A stretch of DNA of 64,000 nucleotides from the NCBI RefSeq assembly GCF_007097525.1, contig NZ_VKDD01000002.1, positions 434,001-498,000 on the forward strand, written 5' to 3'. Numbering within the stretch: position 1 is the stretch's first letter; each line of letters starts with the position of its first letter. Source of the stretch: Thalassomonas sp. M1454 (lineage in GTDB: Bacteria; Pseudomonadota; Gammaproteobacteria; Enterobacterales; Alteromonadaceae). The notes beneath the pieces are model-generated. The model was not told the origin of the DNA. It saw nothing but the letters and a program-made list of their open reading frames with translations, and made no database searches. Made by a program: the position numbers and the translations under genes. Positions 19,098 through 26,562 of the stretch are shown here, piece after piece.

Positions 19098-19292
19098 ATG
19101 AATGGTTTAGCAAAATTAATCAAAAAACCTTTCTATTTCGAAGTACAAGCAATCGATATAAATAACAATGTTGTTACGTCGTATTTTTGTCATGCGTTAA
19201 CTAAATCAATAGCCTGTAATAAAGCGCTTACTGTTTTAACTTCAAAGTACGGCATGTTGACTCCTTTTAAATTTAAAGCCAAAAGAGCTTAA
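19098..19292 (+). CDS. Small hypothetical protein, 64 aa
   Basis: MNGLAKLIKKPFYFEVQAID and onward. It is basic and soluble, with a beta-like middle (NNNVVTSYFCHALTKSIACNKA) and a KFKAKRA tail. A weak AGGT ribosome site precedes the ATG. No family recognised. Its place ahead of cstA with a 129-base gap suggests a separate unit. Confidence 0.45.
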   Translation: MNGLAKLIKKPFYFEVQAIDINNNVVTSYFCHALTKSIACNKALTVLTSKYGMLTPFKFKAKRA

Positions 19293-19421
19293 TTTTATTC
19301 AATTAGAGCCAAATATTCGCTATCTTTAATTATCAGTAACTTAAAATGTATTTCTCACAGAGAAAAGCGTGACAGTAGATATACATAACAACCTTCTACA
19401 CTAACTTAAAAGAAGAACATA

Positions 19422-20888
19422 ATGCTTATATTTTTTATTTGTTTAACAATACTGTTTCTTGGTTTTAAATTTTATAGTCCATTCGTTGAAAAACAGGCAA
19501 AGCTAGACCCTAACATAAAAACCCCACAGCAACGTTTAGCCGAAGGTGTCGATTATGTGCCAATCCATCCTGTTAAAGCCTATCTAATTCAATTTTTAAA
19601 TATTGCCGGTGTTGGTCCTATATTTGGTCCTATCTTAGGCGCTATTTATGGGCCTGTAGCTTTAGTGTGGATTGTACTTGGTAATGTGCTTGGCGGTGCA
19701 GTGCATGACTTCTTCTCAGGCGTAATGAGTATAAAAGAAGATGGTAAAAGCTTGCCAGAGATCGCTGGTAAGTACTTTAACTTGGTCTTTAAAGGTTTAA
19801 TGCTGCTATTTACGGCAATGTTATTATTTTTTGTTGGTGTTGTATTTATTATGAGCCCAGCAGGCTTATTAAGTAACTTAAGCTTTTTTGAAGGCACCAT
19901 CTTTGCGGGTAACACCTTTTGGGTATTAGTTATTTTAGGTTACTATTTCTTAGCGACATTATTACCAATCGATAAAATCATCACTAAATTTTATCCACTC
20001 TTTGGCCTATTAATGATCGTAATGACCGTGTCTATGGCTATTGCATTACTGTTTAATGCACCGCACTTACCTGAGTTAACTGACTTCTTTGGTTACTTTA
20101 CACATAATCATTTTGAACATGAATTTCTGCAGCCAAACCCTGATGGCGCGCCAATTTGGCCATTATTATTCTTAACCATTACTTGTGGTGCTATAAGTGG
20201 TTTTCATTCAACCCAAGCGCCAATTATGGCTCGTTGTTTAACCAACGAAAAATACGTACGTCCTGTATATTACGGTGCAATGATCTCTGAAGGTATTGTA
20301 GGTTGTGTTTGGGCTTTAGCTGGTATTGCTGCATTTCCTGGTGGTTACCCTGAACTGCAAGCCGTACTCGCACAAGGCGGCCCAGGGCTTATTGTTAACC
20401 AAATAGCAACGAGCTACTTAGGCGTGTTTGGCGGCATTATGGCAATTATTGCTGTAGCAATATTTCCAATCACATCAGGTGATACTGCGTTTCGCTCTTT
20501 GCGATTAACCATAGTCGATGCGTTTAGCATTCCGCAATGTATGCGTAACCGAATTTTATTAGCATTGCCAATTTTAACGATTGCTTACTTTATGACAAAG
20601 GTAGATTTTAGCCTAATTTGGAGATACTTCGCTTTCTCTAATATGCTACTTTCAACCAGTGTATTGTGGCTAGCGACTAAGTACTTATTTGACCGTGGCA
20701 CCTTCCACTGGATTGTAAGTATTCCAGCAGTAATCGCAACCGGGATAACGGTATCGTTTATCCTAACAGCAGCTATTGGCGCGAATTTACCATTAGATTA
20801 CGCACCAATGATAGGTGCTATAACTGCAGCAATTGCGATGATATTTGTGGTTAGCGCACACAGTAAAAACAAAACAGCAATAGCTTAG
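19422..20888 (+). CDS. CstA-family carbon starvation / peptide-pyruvate transporter (short form)
   Basis: 488 residues and about 12-14 hydrophobic segments. The N-terminal signature DPNIKTPQQRLAEGVDYVPIH and FLNIAGVGPIFGPILGAIYGP are hallmarks of the CstA family, followed by GAVHDFFSGVMS, GFHSTQAPIMARCL and GDTAFRSLRL. E. coli CstA is near 700 residues; this is the shorter family form. Family members import peptides or pyruvate across the inner membrane. No paired sensor genes lie nearby. Confidence 0.9.
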   Translation: MLIFFICLTILFLGFKFYSPFVEKQAKLDPNIKTPQQRLAEGVDYVPIHPVKAYLIQFLNIAGVGPIFGPILGAIYGPVALVWIVLGNVLGGAVHDFFSGVMSIKEDGKSLPEIAGKYFNLVFKGLMLLFTAMLLFFVGVVFIMSPAGLLSNLSFFEGTIFAGNTFWVLVILGYYFLATLLPIDKIITKFYPLFGLLMIVMTVSMAIALLFNAPHLPELTDFFGYFTHNHFEHEFLQPNPDGAPIWPLLFLTITCGAISGFHSTQAPIMARCLTNEKYVRPVYYGAMISEGIVGCVWALAGIAAFPGGYPELQAVLAQGGPGLIVNQIATSYLGVFGGIMAIIAVAIFPITSGDTAFRSLRLTIVDAFSIPQCMRNRILLALPILTIAYFMTKVDFSLIWRYFAFSNMLLSTSVLWLATKYLFDRGTFHWIVSIPAVIATGITVSFILTAAIGANLPLDYAPMIGAITAAIAMIFVVSAHSKNKTAIA

Positions 20889-20917
20889 TTAAAAGCTTAT
20901 AGCTATACCCAACGAAT

Positions 20918-20964
20918 AAAACAGCTTGTGAAAACCTAACAAAGGTTATCCAAGCTGTTTTTTT
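20918..20964 (+). terminator. Terminator after the cstA-like gene
   Basis: AAAACAGCTTG pairs with CAAGCTGTTTT, with an inner AACCT/AGGTT stem and a T-run of seven. Confidence 0.85.
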
Positions 20965-21104
20965 ATATCCATCTATCAAGAAAGTAATGATGTTAGCCAG
21001 TATCTTTCCTTTGATATACAAACTCCTAGTCTCAACACCAAGCACATTGTATTAACACCAAAGGCATAGTTCCAACACCAAACTCATCGATTGGCGGCCT
21101 AACT

Positions 21105-21210
21105 CGTCGTTCCCGTGTAGACGGGAATCCATTCTTGTATTTCTTCATCACCAAGAACCGTACTGTCACTCCAACACCTAACTCGTCATCTTGAACTTGA
21201 TTCAGGATCT
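21105..21210. repeat. REP-like palindromes next to RNA block 1
   Basis: Two short palindromes seen repeatedly in the window: CGTCGTTCCCGTGTAGACGGGAATCC-type (stem TTCCCGT/ACGGGAA) and CGTCATCTTGAACTTGATTCAGGATC-type (stem ATCCTGAA/TTCAGGAT, here with one change). Between 20965 and 21398 there is no gene apart from these and the RNA block. Confidence 0.75.
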
Positions 21211-21228
21211 AATCTTTAAAAAAAGAGC

Positions 21229-21358
21229 AAAAAAAAGCCCGACTAAGGAGTCGGGCAAAAAATATAGCATTTCAGGGAGGAAAACTATGAAAGTTAACTG
21301 TGTTTAATATTAAACCTTTTCAAAAATAATGCCGTTAACCAAATGTAAAACACTGCAA
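21229..21358 (-). ncRNA. Conserved 130-bp block, putative small RNA copy 1
   Basis: One of six near-identical blocks. Read on the minus strand it has a conserved upstream part (TTGCAGTGTTTTACATTTGGTTAACGG, a possible -35), a palindromic hairpin GTTTAATATTAAAC, a pyrimidine-rich TTTTCCTCCCTG able to pair with ribosome sites, and a terminator GCCCGACT..AGTCGGGC followed by eight T. The RNA itself would be about the last 95 nt. Its start is not determined. No known RNA family was recognised. Confidence 0.65.
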
Positions 21359-21398
21359 TAGTTTGTTGTAATAAATAAGTTAATATCTTTTCTTATGC

Positions 21399-22193
21399 AT
21401 GTTAGGCTTTAACCATAAACCCAAAGCACCAGATCTTATGCTCGAACATATCTTTCTATTTATCATCAGCTTAATTGCTAATACTTTATCTTCACTTGCT
21501 GGCGGCGGAGCAGGGCTATTACAACTTCCTGCGTTAATCTTCTTAGGCCTGCCTTTTGGTGTAGCTTTAGTTACTCATAAAATTGCTGCGGTTGCATTAG
21601 GAGTAGGGGCATCGATAAAGCATTTAAAAAACGGCAGTTTTAAATGGCAACTGGTAACCATTATGACAGCAGGTGCTTTACCTGGAGTTGTTTTAGGGGC
21701 AAATATAATACTTACATTGCCTGAAAATATCGCCATGCTCTGCCTTGGGGTTTTAACTATTGGTCTTGGCGTCTACTCAATTTTAAAACCAAACTTAGGC
21801 ATGACCGATGGCTTAAAAAACCTAAACTTAAAAGGTTATATCATTGGTGGATTAGGATTGTTTTTATTAGGCATACTCAATGGCTCATTAACATCAGGTA
21901 CAGGCTTGTTTGTTACTATCTGGCTTATCCATTGGTTTGGCATGAACTACGCGAGAGCCGTTTCATATACTTTAGTTATGGTGGGCATTTTATGGAATGG
22001 CAGTGGGGCGATAGCCCTAGCATTACAAGAAAGTATAAAATGGGATTGGTTACCAGCATTAATACTTGGCGCACTTATTGGCGGCTACATCGGTGCCCAC
22101 TTAGCAATTGCTAAAGGCAATATACTGGTTAAAAGAACCTTTGAAATAATGACCATACTCACAGGTATAGCTCTTTTATACAAAGCATTCTAA
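21399..22193 (+). CDS. TauE/SafE-family membrane permease (sulfite exporter family)
   Basis: 264 residues with about 8 hydrophobic helices. The family's LAGGGAGLLQLPAL motif and the second half-repeat LNGSLTSGTGLFVTIWLIHWFG are visible. Members move sulfite, sulfonates or related organic anions across the inner membrane; the substrate here is unknown. A second ATG at 21438, nearer the first helix, is a plausible alternative start, and neither has a clear ribosome site. Flanked on both sides by the RNA blocks and REP-like repeats. Confidence 0.85.
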   Translation: MLGFNHKPKAPDLMLEHIFLFIISLIANTLSSLAGGGAGLLQLPALIFLGLPFGVALVTHKIAAVALGVGASIKHLKNGSFKWQLVTIMTAGALPGVVLGANIILTLPENIAMLCLGVLTIGLGVYSILKPNLGMTDGLKNLNLKGYIIGGLGLFLLGILNGSLTSGTGLFVTIWLIHWFGMNYARAVSYTLVMVGILWNGSGAIALALQESIKWDWLPALILGALIGGYIGAHLAIAKGNILVKRTFEIMTILTGIALLYKAF

Positions 22194-22265
22194 AGTACAG
22201 CGAATACAACTATGTTGAATTATAGCTCGCCTTAGCGCCATATCTCGTCGTTCCAACACCTAATT

Positions 22266-22405
22266 CGTCGTTCCCGTGAAGAGGGGAATCCATAAGTTAA
22301 AGCTCTCACTTCGTCGTTCCCGTGTAGACGGGAATCCATCATGCTGCTTATTAGTTCCAATGAACCGTGCCGGGTGTTCGTCATCCTGAACTTGATTCAG
22401 GATCT
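22266..22405. repeat. REP-like palindromes next to RNA block 2
   Basis: Two CGTCGTTCCCGT..GGGAATCCAT units (22266, slightly degenerate; 22312, perfect) and one CGTCATCCTGAACTTGATTCAGGATC unit (22379). Same order relative to the RNA block as at the other loci. The 22194-22751 gap holds only these repeats and RNA block 2. Confidence 0.8.
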
Positions 22406-22421
22406 CATCTTTAAAAAAGAG

Positions 22422-22552
22422 CAAAAAAAAGCCCGACTAAGGAGTCGGGCAAAAAATATAGCATTTCAGGGGGGAAAACTATGAAAGTTAACTGTGTTTA
22501 ATATTAAACCTTTCTAGAAAATATACCGTTAACCAAATGTAAAACAGTGCAA
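22422..22552 (-). ncRNA. Conserved 130-bp block, putative small RNA copy 2
   Basis: Same architecture as copy 1. Differences: the pyrimidine run is TTTTCCCCCCTG instead of TTTTCCTCCCTG, and the upstream motif reads TTGCACTG. The terminator stem is unchanged and has eight T on the minus strand. Confidence 0.62.
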
Positions 22553-22751
22553 AAGAGTGTCGTTAAAAACTTGTTAATTAAAGCTTGTTCACTAATAAAT
22601 AAAACCTTGCCAAAGCCACAAGGGCATTGCAGCGAATATCTTCACATACCTACTTACACTTTCTTTAACCTCTATACTTGTTTAAATACGCTGTTATCGT
22701 ATGATTAATTAAACAAAGCCTTAGTATTTACCAAGTTATAGGAAGATATCT

Positions 22752-23288
22752 TTGCATCGCGTTATAACCTTATTCATCATTTTAGTGCTATCAGGTTGTG
22801 CCAATTCAGACTGGCGTACAGCAAGCAGAGAGCCTGCAAGTATAGCAGCATTACCAAATGAAGACGACAGAGCCATTATTGAAGTTTACGCCGCCGATGC
22901 ATTTAGCTGGCGTGGTTGGTTTGCGGTACATCCTTGGGTAGCAATCAAAGATCAAAATGCCAATAAATACACGGTTTATGAAGTAGTCGGATGGCAAGTA
23001 GATCGTGGCTATTCTGCTATACGAGAATACACAACTAAAACGCCAGACCGATACTGGTATGGATCAAAACCTGAATTATTATTGTCTATTAAAGGCGATA
23101 GGGCATATGAGTTAATACCTAAAATTAAACAAGCAGTACAAACCTATCCATGGGCAAATGAATACAGCGTATTTCCCGGCCCCAACAGCAACACCTTTGT
23201 CGCCTGGATTGCAAAACAAGTACCCGAGTTAGAATTAGACTTACCTTTTAGAGCAATAGGTAGTGGTTATGCCGACAACAGTGAATAA
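22752..23288 (+). CDS. DUF3750 lipoprotein
   Basis: 178 residues starting at TTG, chosen because AGGAAGA lies 6-7 nt upstream and the frame begins directly with a lipoprotein signal (VLSGC, lipid Cys near residue 16). The rest matches the DUF3750 family: WFAVHPWVAIK, YEVVGW, the WYG motif, and YPWANEYSVFPGPNSNTFVAWIAKQVPEL with a conserved NSNTF that suggests a cysteine/serine-free hydrolase-like fold. Function unknown. It sits alone between RNA blocks 2 and 3. Confidence 0.8.
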   Translation: MHRVITLFIILVLSGCANSDWRTASREPASIAALPNEDDRAIIEVYAADAFSWRGWFAVHPWVAIKDQNANKYTVYEVVGWQVDRGYSAIREYTTKTPDRYWYGSKPELLLSIKGDRAYELIPKIKQAVQTYPWANEYSVFPGPNSNTFVAWIAKQVPELELDLPFRAIGSGYADNSE

Positions 23289-23443
23289 AGGCGAGATTCT
23301 ATTATTTAATCCCTGCACTTCGTCTTTCCATAACTATTGTCGTTTACCTAATATTGTTGTTCCCAAACTTTCGCTTCCCTAGACTTTATTCGTCGTTCCC
23401 CAACGATTGTTGTTCCCCAACTTTCGCCGCCCCAGACTTTATT

Positions 23444-23530
23444 CGTCGTTCCCGTGTAGACGGGAATCCATCACTTTGTTTGTTTATACCCATGAACCGT
23501 GCTCGTCATCCTGAACTTGATTCAGGATCT
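23444..23530. repeat. REP-like palindromes next to RNA block 3
   Basis: One CGTCGTTCCCGTGTAGACGGGAATCC unit and one CGTCATCCTGAACTTGATTCAGGATC unit, after a stretch (23320-23440) of partly decayed CGTCGTTCCC-like fragments. No real gene in 23289-23711. Confidence 0.78.
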
Positions 23531-23548
23531 CATCTCTTAAAAAAAGAC

Positions 23549-23678
23549 AAAAAAAAGCCCGACTAAGAAGTCGGGCAAAAAATATAGCATTTCAGGGAGG
23601 AAAACTATGAAAGTTAACTGTGTTTAATATTAAACCTTTCTAAAAATAATACCGTTAACCAAATGTAAAACACTGCAA
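23549..23678 (-). ncRNA. Conserved 130-bp block, putative small RNA copy 3
   Basis: Same architecture as copy 1. The terminator loop differs by one base (AAGA in place of AAGG on the plus strand) while both stem arms are kept. Upstream in RNA direction the ACAACAAACC and GTTAAC elements are also shared. Confidence 0.65.
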
Positions 23679-23711
23679 AGGTTTGTTGTTAACTCGGTGT
23701 TAAGGCTTAAG

Positions 23712-24617
23712 CTAATTATTAACATAACTGTGTATAGCAATACCTATACGGATCCCAACTAACATAGATACCATAGTCAAAATACTTGCTAAGGACATAG
23801 TAGGTAAAAATACTAATAACTGAGTATCATTGCCGCCAAGGGCTATAGCTGCTCCTAGCCTCATAAAAGTTCCTGCAGAAAGGTGTATTGCAATTCCCTT
23901 AATATCAACACTTTCATACTGAAAACGCTTAGTTCTCCAAGCTGCTATAAACATACCTGAAATAAGTGATAAAAATAAAATATACCGTTCAATAGAGGGG
24001 AAACTAGTTTGTTCATTTTTTATTAAAGCATCACTAATATGATGCAATAAACTACTTGGAGTCCAATGGCGCTCATACAGAAACAAAAAGCTGGCGATTA
24101 AACCAATAGCCAGCATTGAAAACCATAACTTTTTTCTTTCCTTATTGCCTGCTAAAGCCCAAATAACGATAACAACTGATAGTACAGCTAAAGCAATATT
24201 TATTATTTTGCTATCATAGCTACTTTTAATTAATTCTATATTTGGTGACCATAAAGCCAAAAGAAACCAACCAAATAACCAACCAGTCATTGTGGCAAAC
24301 ATTTTAACATCACCACGAGATAATTTACTTAATGTTGATACGCCACACCCTTGATTTAGCGCACTACCAATGCCAAAAATTACGCCACCTAAAGCAAACC
24401 ATAAGTTGGCAGCAAAAGAGGGGGCTTGCATTGGAGACGATAAAAAATTAGCAAAATAAAATGCGACCCAAGAAAGGGAGCCACTTAGCAAGATTGCCAT
24501 TAAAAATTCGTACTTACCCTCTATGCTTTCTTTTACACCACGTATTAAACACAATCCTGTTGTTTGTGCTAAATAGCCTAAAGTAAAAATACAAACCAAT
24601 GCTAAAGCTAATACCAT
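23712..24617 (-). CDS. YeeE/YedE-family sulfur-compound transporter
   Basis: 301 residues with about 9-10 hydrophobic segments. The family's conserved cysteine motifs are visible: QTTGLCLIRG near residue 20 and NQGCGVSTLSKLSRGD near residue 90, the latter being the signature used for thiosulfate passage in YeeE. Likely imports thiosulfate or related sulfur across the inner membrane. It starts at ATG 24617. It is close to a TauE-type permease and upstream of a DNA sulfur-modification island, but RNA blocks separate them. Confidence 0.85.
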   Translation of the reverse strand: MVLALALVCIFTLGYLAQTTGLCLIRGVKESIEGKYEFLMAILLSGSLSWVAFYFANFLSSPMQAPSFAANLWFALGGVIFGIGSALNQGCGVSTLSKLSRGDVKMFATMTGWLFGWFLLALWSPNIELIKSSYDSKIINIALAVLSVVIVIWALAGNKERKKLWFSMLAIGLIASFLFLYERHWTPSSLLHHISDALIKNEQTSFPSIERYILFLSLISGMFIAAWRTKRFQYESVDIKGIAIHLSAGTFMRLGAAIALGGNDTQLLVFLPTMSLASILTMVSMLVGIRIGIAIHSYVNN

Positions 24618-24836
24618 TTTAGAGCCTATTCAATAGTTAACATGTTCTAAAGTAAAGCAAATTTTTCTGCGTTTTGCTTTTTATCTTATTTATATAAAGA
24701 GGGAGCAACTAGGAAGTGAATAAATAGGGGGCAATAAAGTCTAGGAACATCTTAAATATCAACTTTGCGAAAATCTAATCGTTTCTGTATTAATGGAAAT
24801 CCATCTTCAGTCTTACCTAAAGACCAAAAAAGGAGT

Positions 24837-24967
24837 AAAAAAAAGCCCGACTAAGGAGTCGGGCAAAAAAATATAGCATTTCAGGGAGGAAAACTATGAA
24901 AGTTAACTGTGTTTAATATTAAACCTTTCTAGAAAAAATACCGTTAACCAAATGTAAAACACTGCAA
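24837..24967 (-). ncRNA. Conserved 130-bp block, putative small RNA copy 4
   Basis: Same architecture as copy 1, and the copy nearest the defence island on its left side. Here the neighbouring REP-like repeats are absent or decayed (only an AATGGAAATCC trace near 24793). The gap 24618-25140 has no gene. Confidence 0.65.
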
Positions 24968-25140
24968 TACTTTGTTGTAAGTAAAATGTTAACGGCGTTT
25001 GTATCAATTGCTTATCCCAGAATAACAGTTAAACCAACAGTTACAGTCTATTTTGTTAATAACAAATTAAAACAATGACAATTGAACTGTTTTGCTACTA
25101 TTAGGTCATTAAATAAACGCCAGTAAACTATAGATAATTT

Positions 25141-25845
25141 ATGTCACAACACGATGATTATGAACAATACGATGAAGAGTACCATGATCATTTTGATGAG
25201 TACGATTATCACGAACAGGGGGTAGAAGAAGAATCTTCAATACTACCTTGGTTAGCCTTTGGTTTATTACTCAGTAGCCGTTCAAATAACAATGACAAAG
25301 ATCCGTTAACTACATTCTTGTTTTTTATGTTTCTGCCAATCACGTTTCCATTTTTAATCATGAAAGAAATGGCTGTTATGGCATTGAAGATAGTTGCCTT
25401 TTTGTTAAAAGGAATATTTAAATCGTTTGAATGGGTATTCCAATCGATGGTTGTTGATGATCTTAAAACCAATGTAAAAGCCAAACAAATTTCAAAGCTA
25501 AATAAAACAAATAGTGATGCTAACCATCTTGTTATTAAGGGGCATCAAGCAAATAACTATGTTGCTAAGAAATATACACAAGTAGATAAATCTACAAATT
25601 CCAAAATAGTCAAAAACAAAACTTTAAAGCAAAACAGCAAATATAATAAATCTATAGAAGAAGTTGAGAGTGAAATAAATAGGCTTGAACAATATAAAAA
25701 GCAGCTAAAGCAACAAGCGGTAAATCGAATTAAGTCTAGAGATCTAAATAAAGCTGACCGTGGCCATTATTATGAAAATAATGATCAGAATGCTAAACAA
25801 AATGCATCAAAATTAGCCGAACAAGCAACAATCAAATACATTTAA
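25141..25845 (+). CDS. Hypothetical membrane-associated protein with acidic N-terminus
   Basis: 234 residues of unknown family. Residues 1-35 are extremely acidic and rich in Asp, Glu and Tyr. Residues about 60-105 are hydrophobic (FFMFLPITFPFLIMKEMAVMA, LKIVAFLLKGIF) and could cross the membrane once or twice. The rest is lysine-rich with a coiled-coil-like helix (VESEINRLEQYKKQLKQQ). It lies 35 bases before the HEPN gene and may be co-transcribed with it. First gene of the accessory island. Confidence 0.6.
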   Translation: MSQHDDYEQYDEEYHDHFDEYDYHEQGVEEESSILPWLAFGLLLSSRSNNNDKDPLTTFLFFMFLPITFPFLIMKEMAVMALKIVAFLLKGIFKSFEWVFQSMVVDDLKTNVKAKQISKLNKTNSDANHLVIKGHQANNYVAKKYTQVDKSTNSKIVKNKTLKQNSKYNKSIEEVESEINRLEQYKKQLKQQAVNRIKSRDLNKADRGHYYENNDQNAKQNASKLAEQATIKYI

Positions 25846-25880
25846 TATACTTATTATTAAGTATAAATATAAGAAGCCCT

Positions 25881-26534
25881 ATGACAGCCAATTACAAAGC
25901 ATTAAAGCAACGCCAAAGAAACGAGCGCGAAAACTACTCAGACAACTTAGGTTTAAGAGTACATCGCGCATTAAGCTGGTTAGACAAAGCAGAGCAAGTA
26001 GATGACTTAGACTCTAAGTTTATCTTTCACTGGATAGCCTTTAATGCCGCCTATGCGTTTGAAATTGACGACCACCAACGTTTTACTGAGCAAGAAACCT
26101 TTCGCAACTTCATCAACCGCTTATGCACGTTAGATAATAACAAACAGCTTGATAACCTAGTATGGAATGAGTTTTCAACCAGCATTCGAGTATTGCTACA
26201 AAACCAATTTGTATTCCAACCGTTTTGGGATTATCAAAATCAAAAAATTGATGAAACAATCTGGAAAGAACAATTCCAATCAGCTAACTCTATTGCCACC
26301 AAAGCCATAGGCCACAAGAACACCGAAGTTACGCTAAGCGTGATATTCGCAAGATTATACACCCTAAGAAACCAAACTATGCACGGCGGCGCAACATGGA
26401 ATAGTGGAGTTAATCGCGCCCAAATGCGCGACGCAGTTACCTTCCTTTCTAAGTTTGTACCTATCATGATAGAAATTATGATGGATAGCCCGAATGAGAT
26501 CTGGGGTGAGGCGACTTATCCTGTAGTTCTCTAA
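25881..26534 (+). CDS. HEPN-domain protein (possible RNase)
   Basis: 217 residues. The helical C-terminal part holds RNQTMHGG near residue 167, an Rx4-6H motif typical of HEPN ribonucleases. The upstream segment FIFHWIAFNAAYAFE fits the first HEPN helix of Apea-type proteins. HEPN proteins are common in defence islands and toxin-antitoxin pairs, where they cleave RNA. No obvious nucleotidyltransferase antitoxin partner adjoins it. Function beyond this is inference. Confidence 0.6.
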   Translation: MTANYKALKQRQRNERENYSDNLGLRVHRALSWLDKAEQVDDLDSKFIFHWIAFNAAYAFEIDDHQRFTEQETFRNFINRLCTLDNNKQLDNLVWNEFSTSIRVLLQNQFVFQPFWDYQNQKIDETIWKEQFQSANSIATKAIGHKNTEVTLSVIFARLYTLRNQTMHGGATWNSGVNRAQMRDAVTFLSKFVPIMIEIMMDSPNEIWGEATYPVVL

Positions 26535-26562
26535 TGAAATAAAGTTTGTTACAGTAATGGAG

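Noticed and set aside
20851-21045. 64-aa minus-strand frame after the cstA-like gene
   Set aside because: It crosses the terminator hairpin and the end of the real gene on the other strand; protein composition is not gene-like.
21105-23530. REP-like palindromes as a CRISPR array
   Set aside because: Units are of two kinds, irregularly spaced by hundreds of bases with genes between; no direct-repeat/spacer pattern and no cas genes.
23354-23566. 70-aa plus-strand frame
   Set aside because: It is made almost wholly of REP-like repeat sequence (TTCGTCGTTCCC, CGTCATCCTGAAC) and runs into the RNA block; no ribosome site.
24618-25140. Attachment site or tRNA at the left island border
   Set aside because: No tRNA-like sequence and no short direct repeat shared with the right border could be found by eye; only the inverted RNA blocks are shared.
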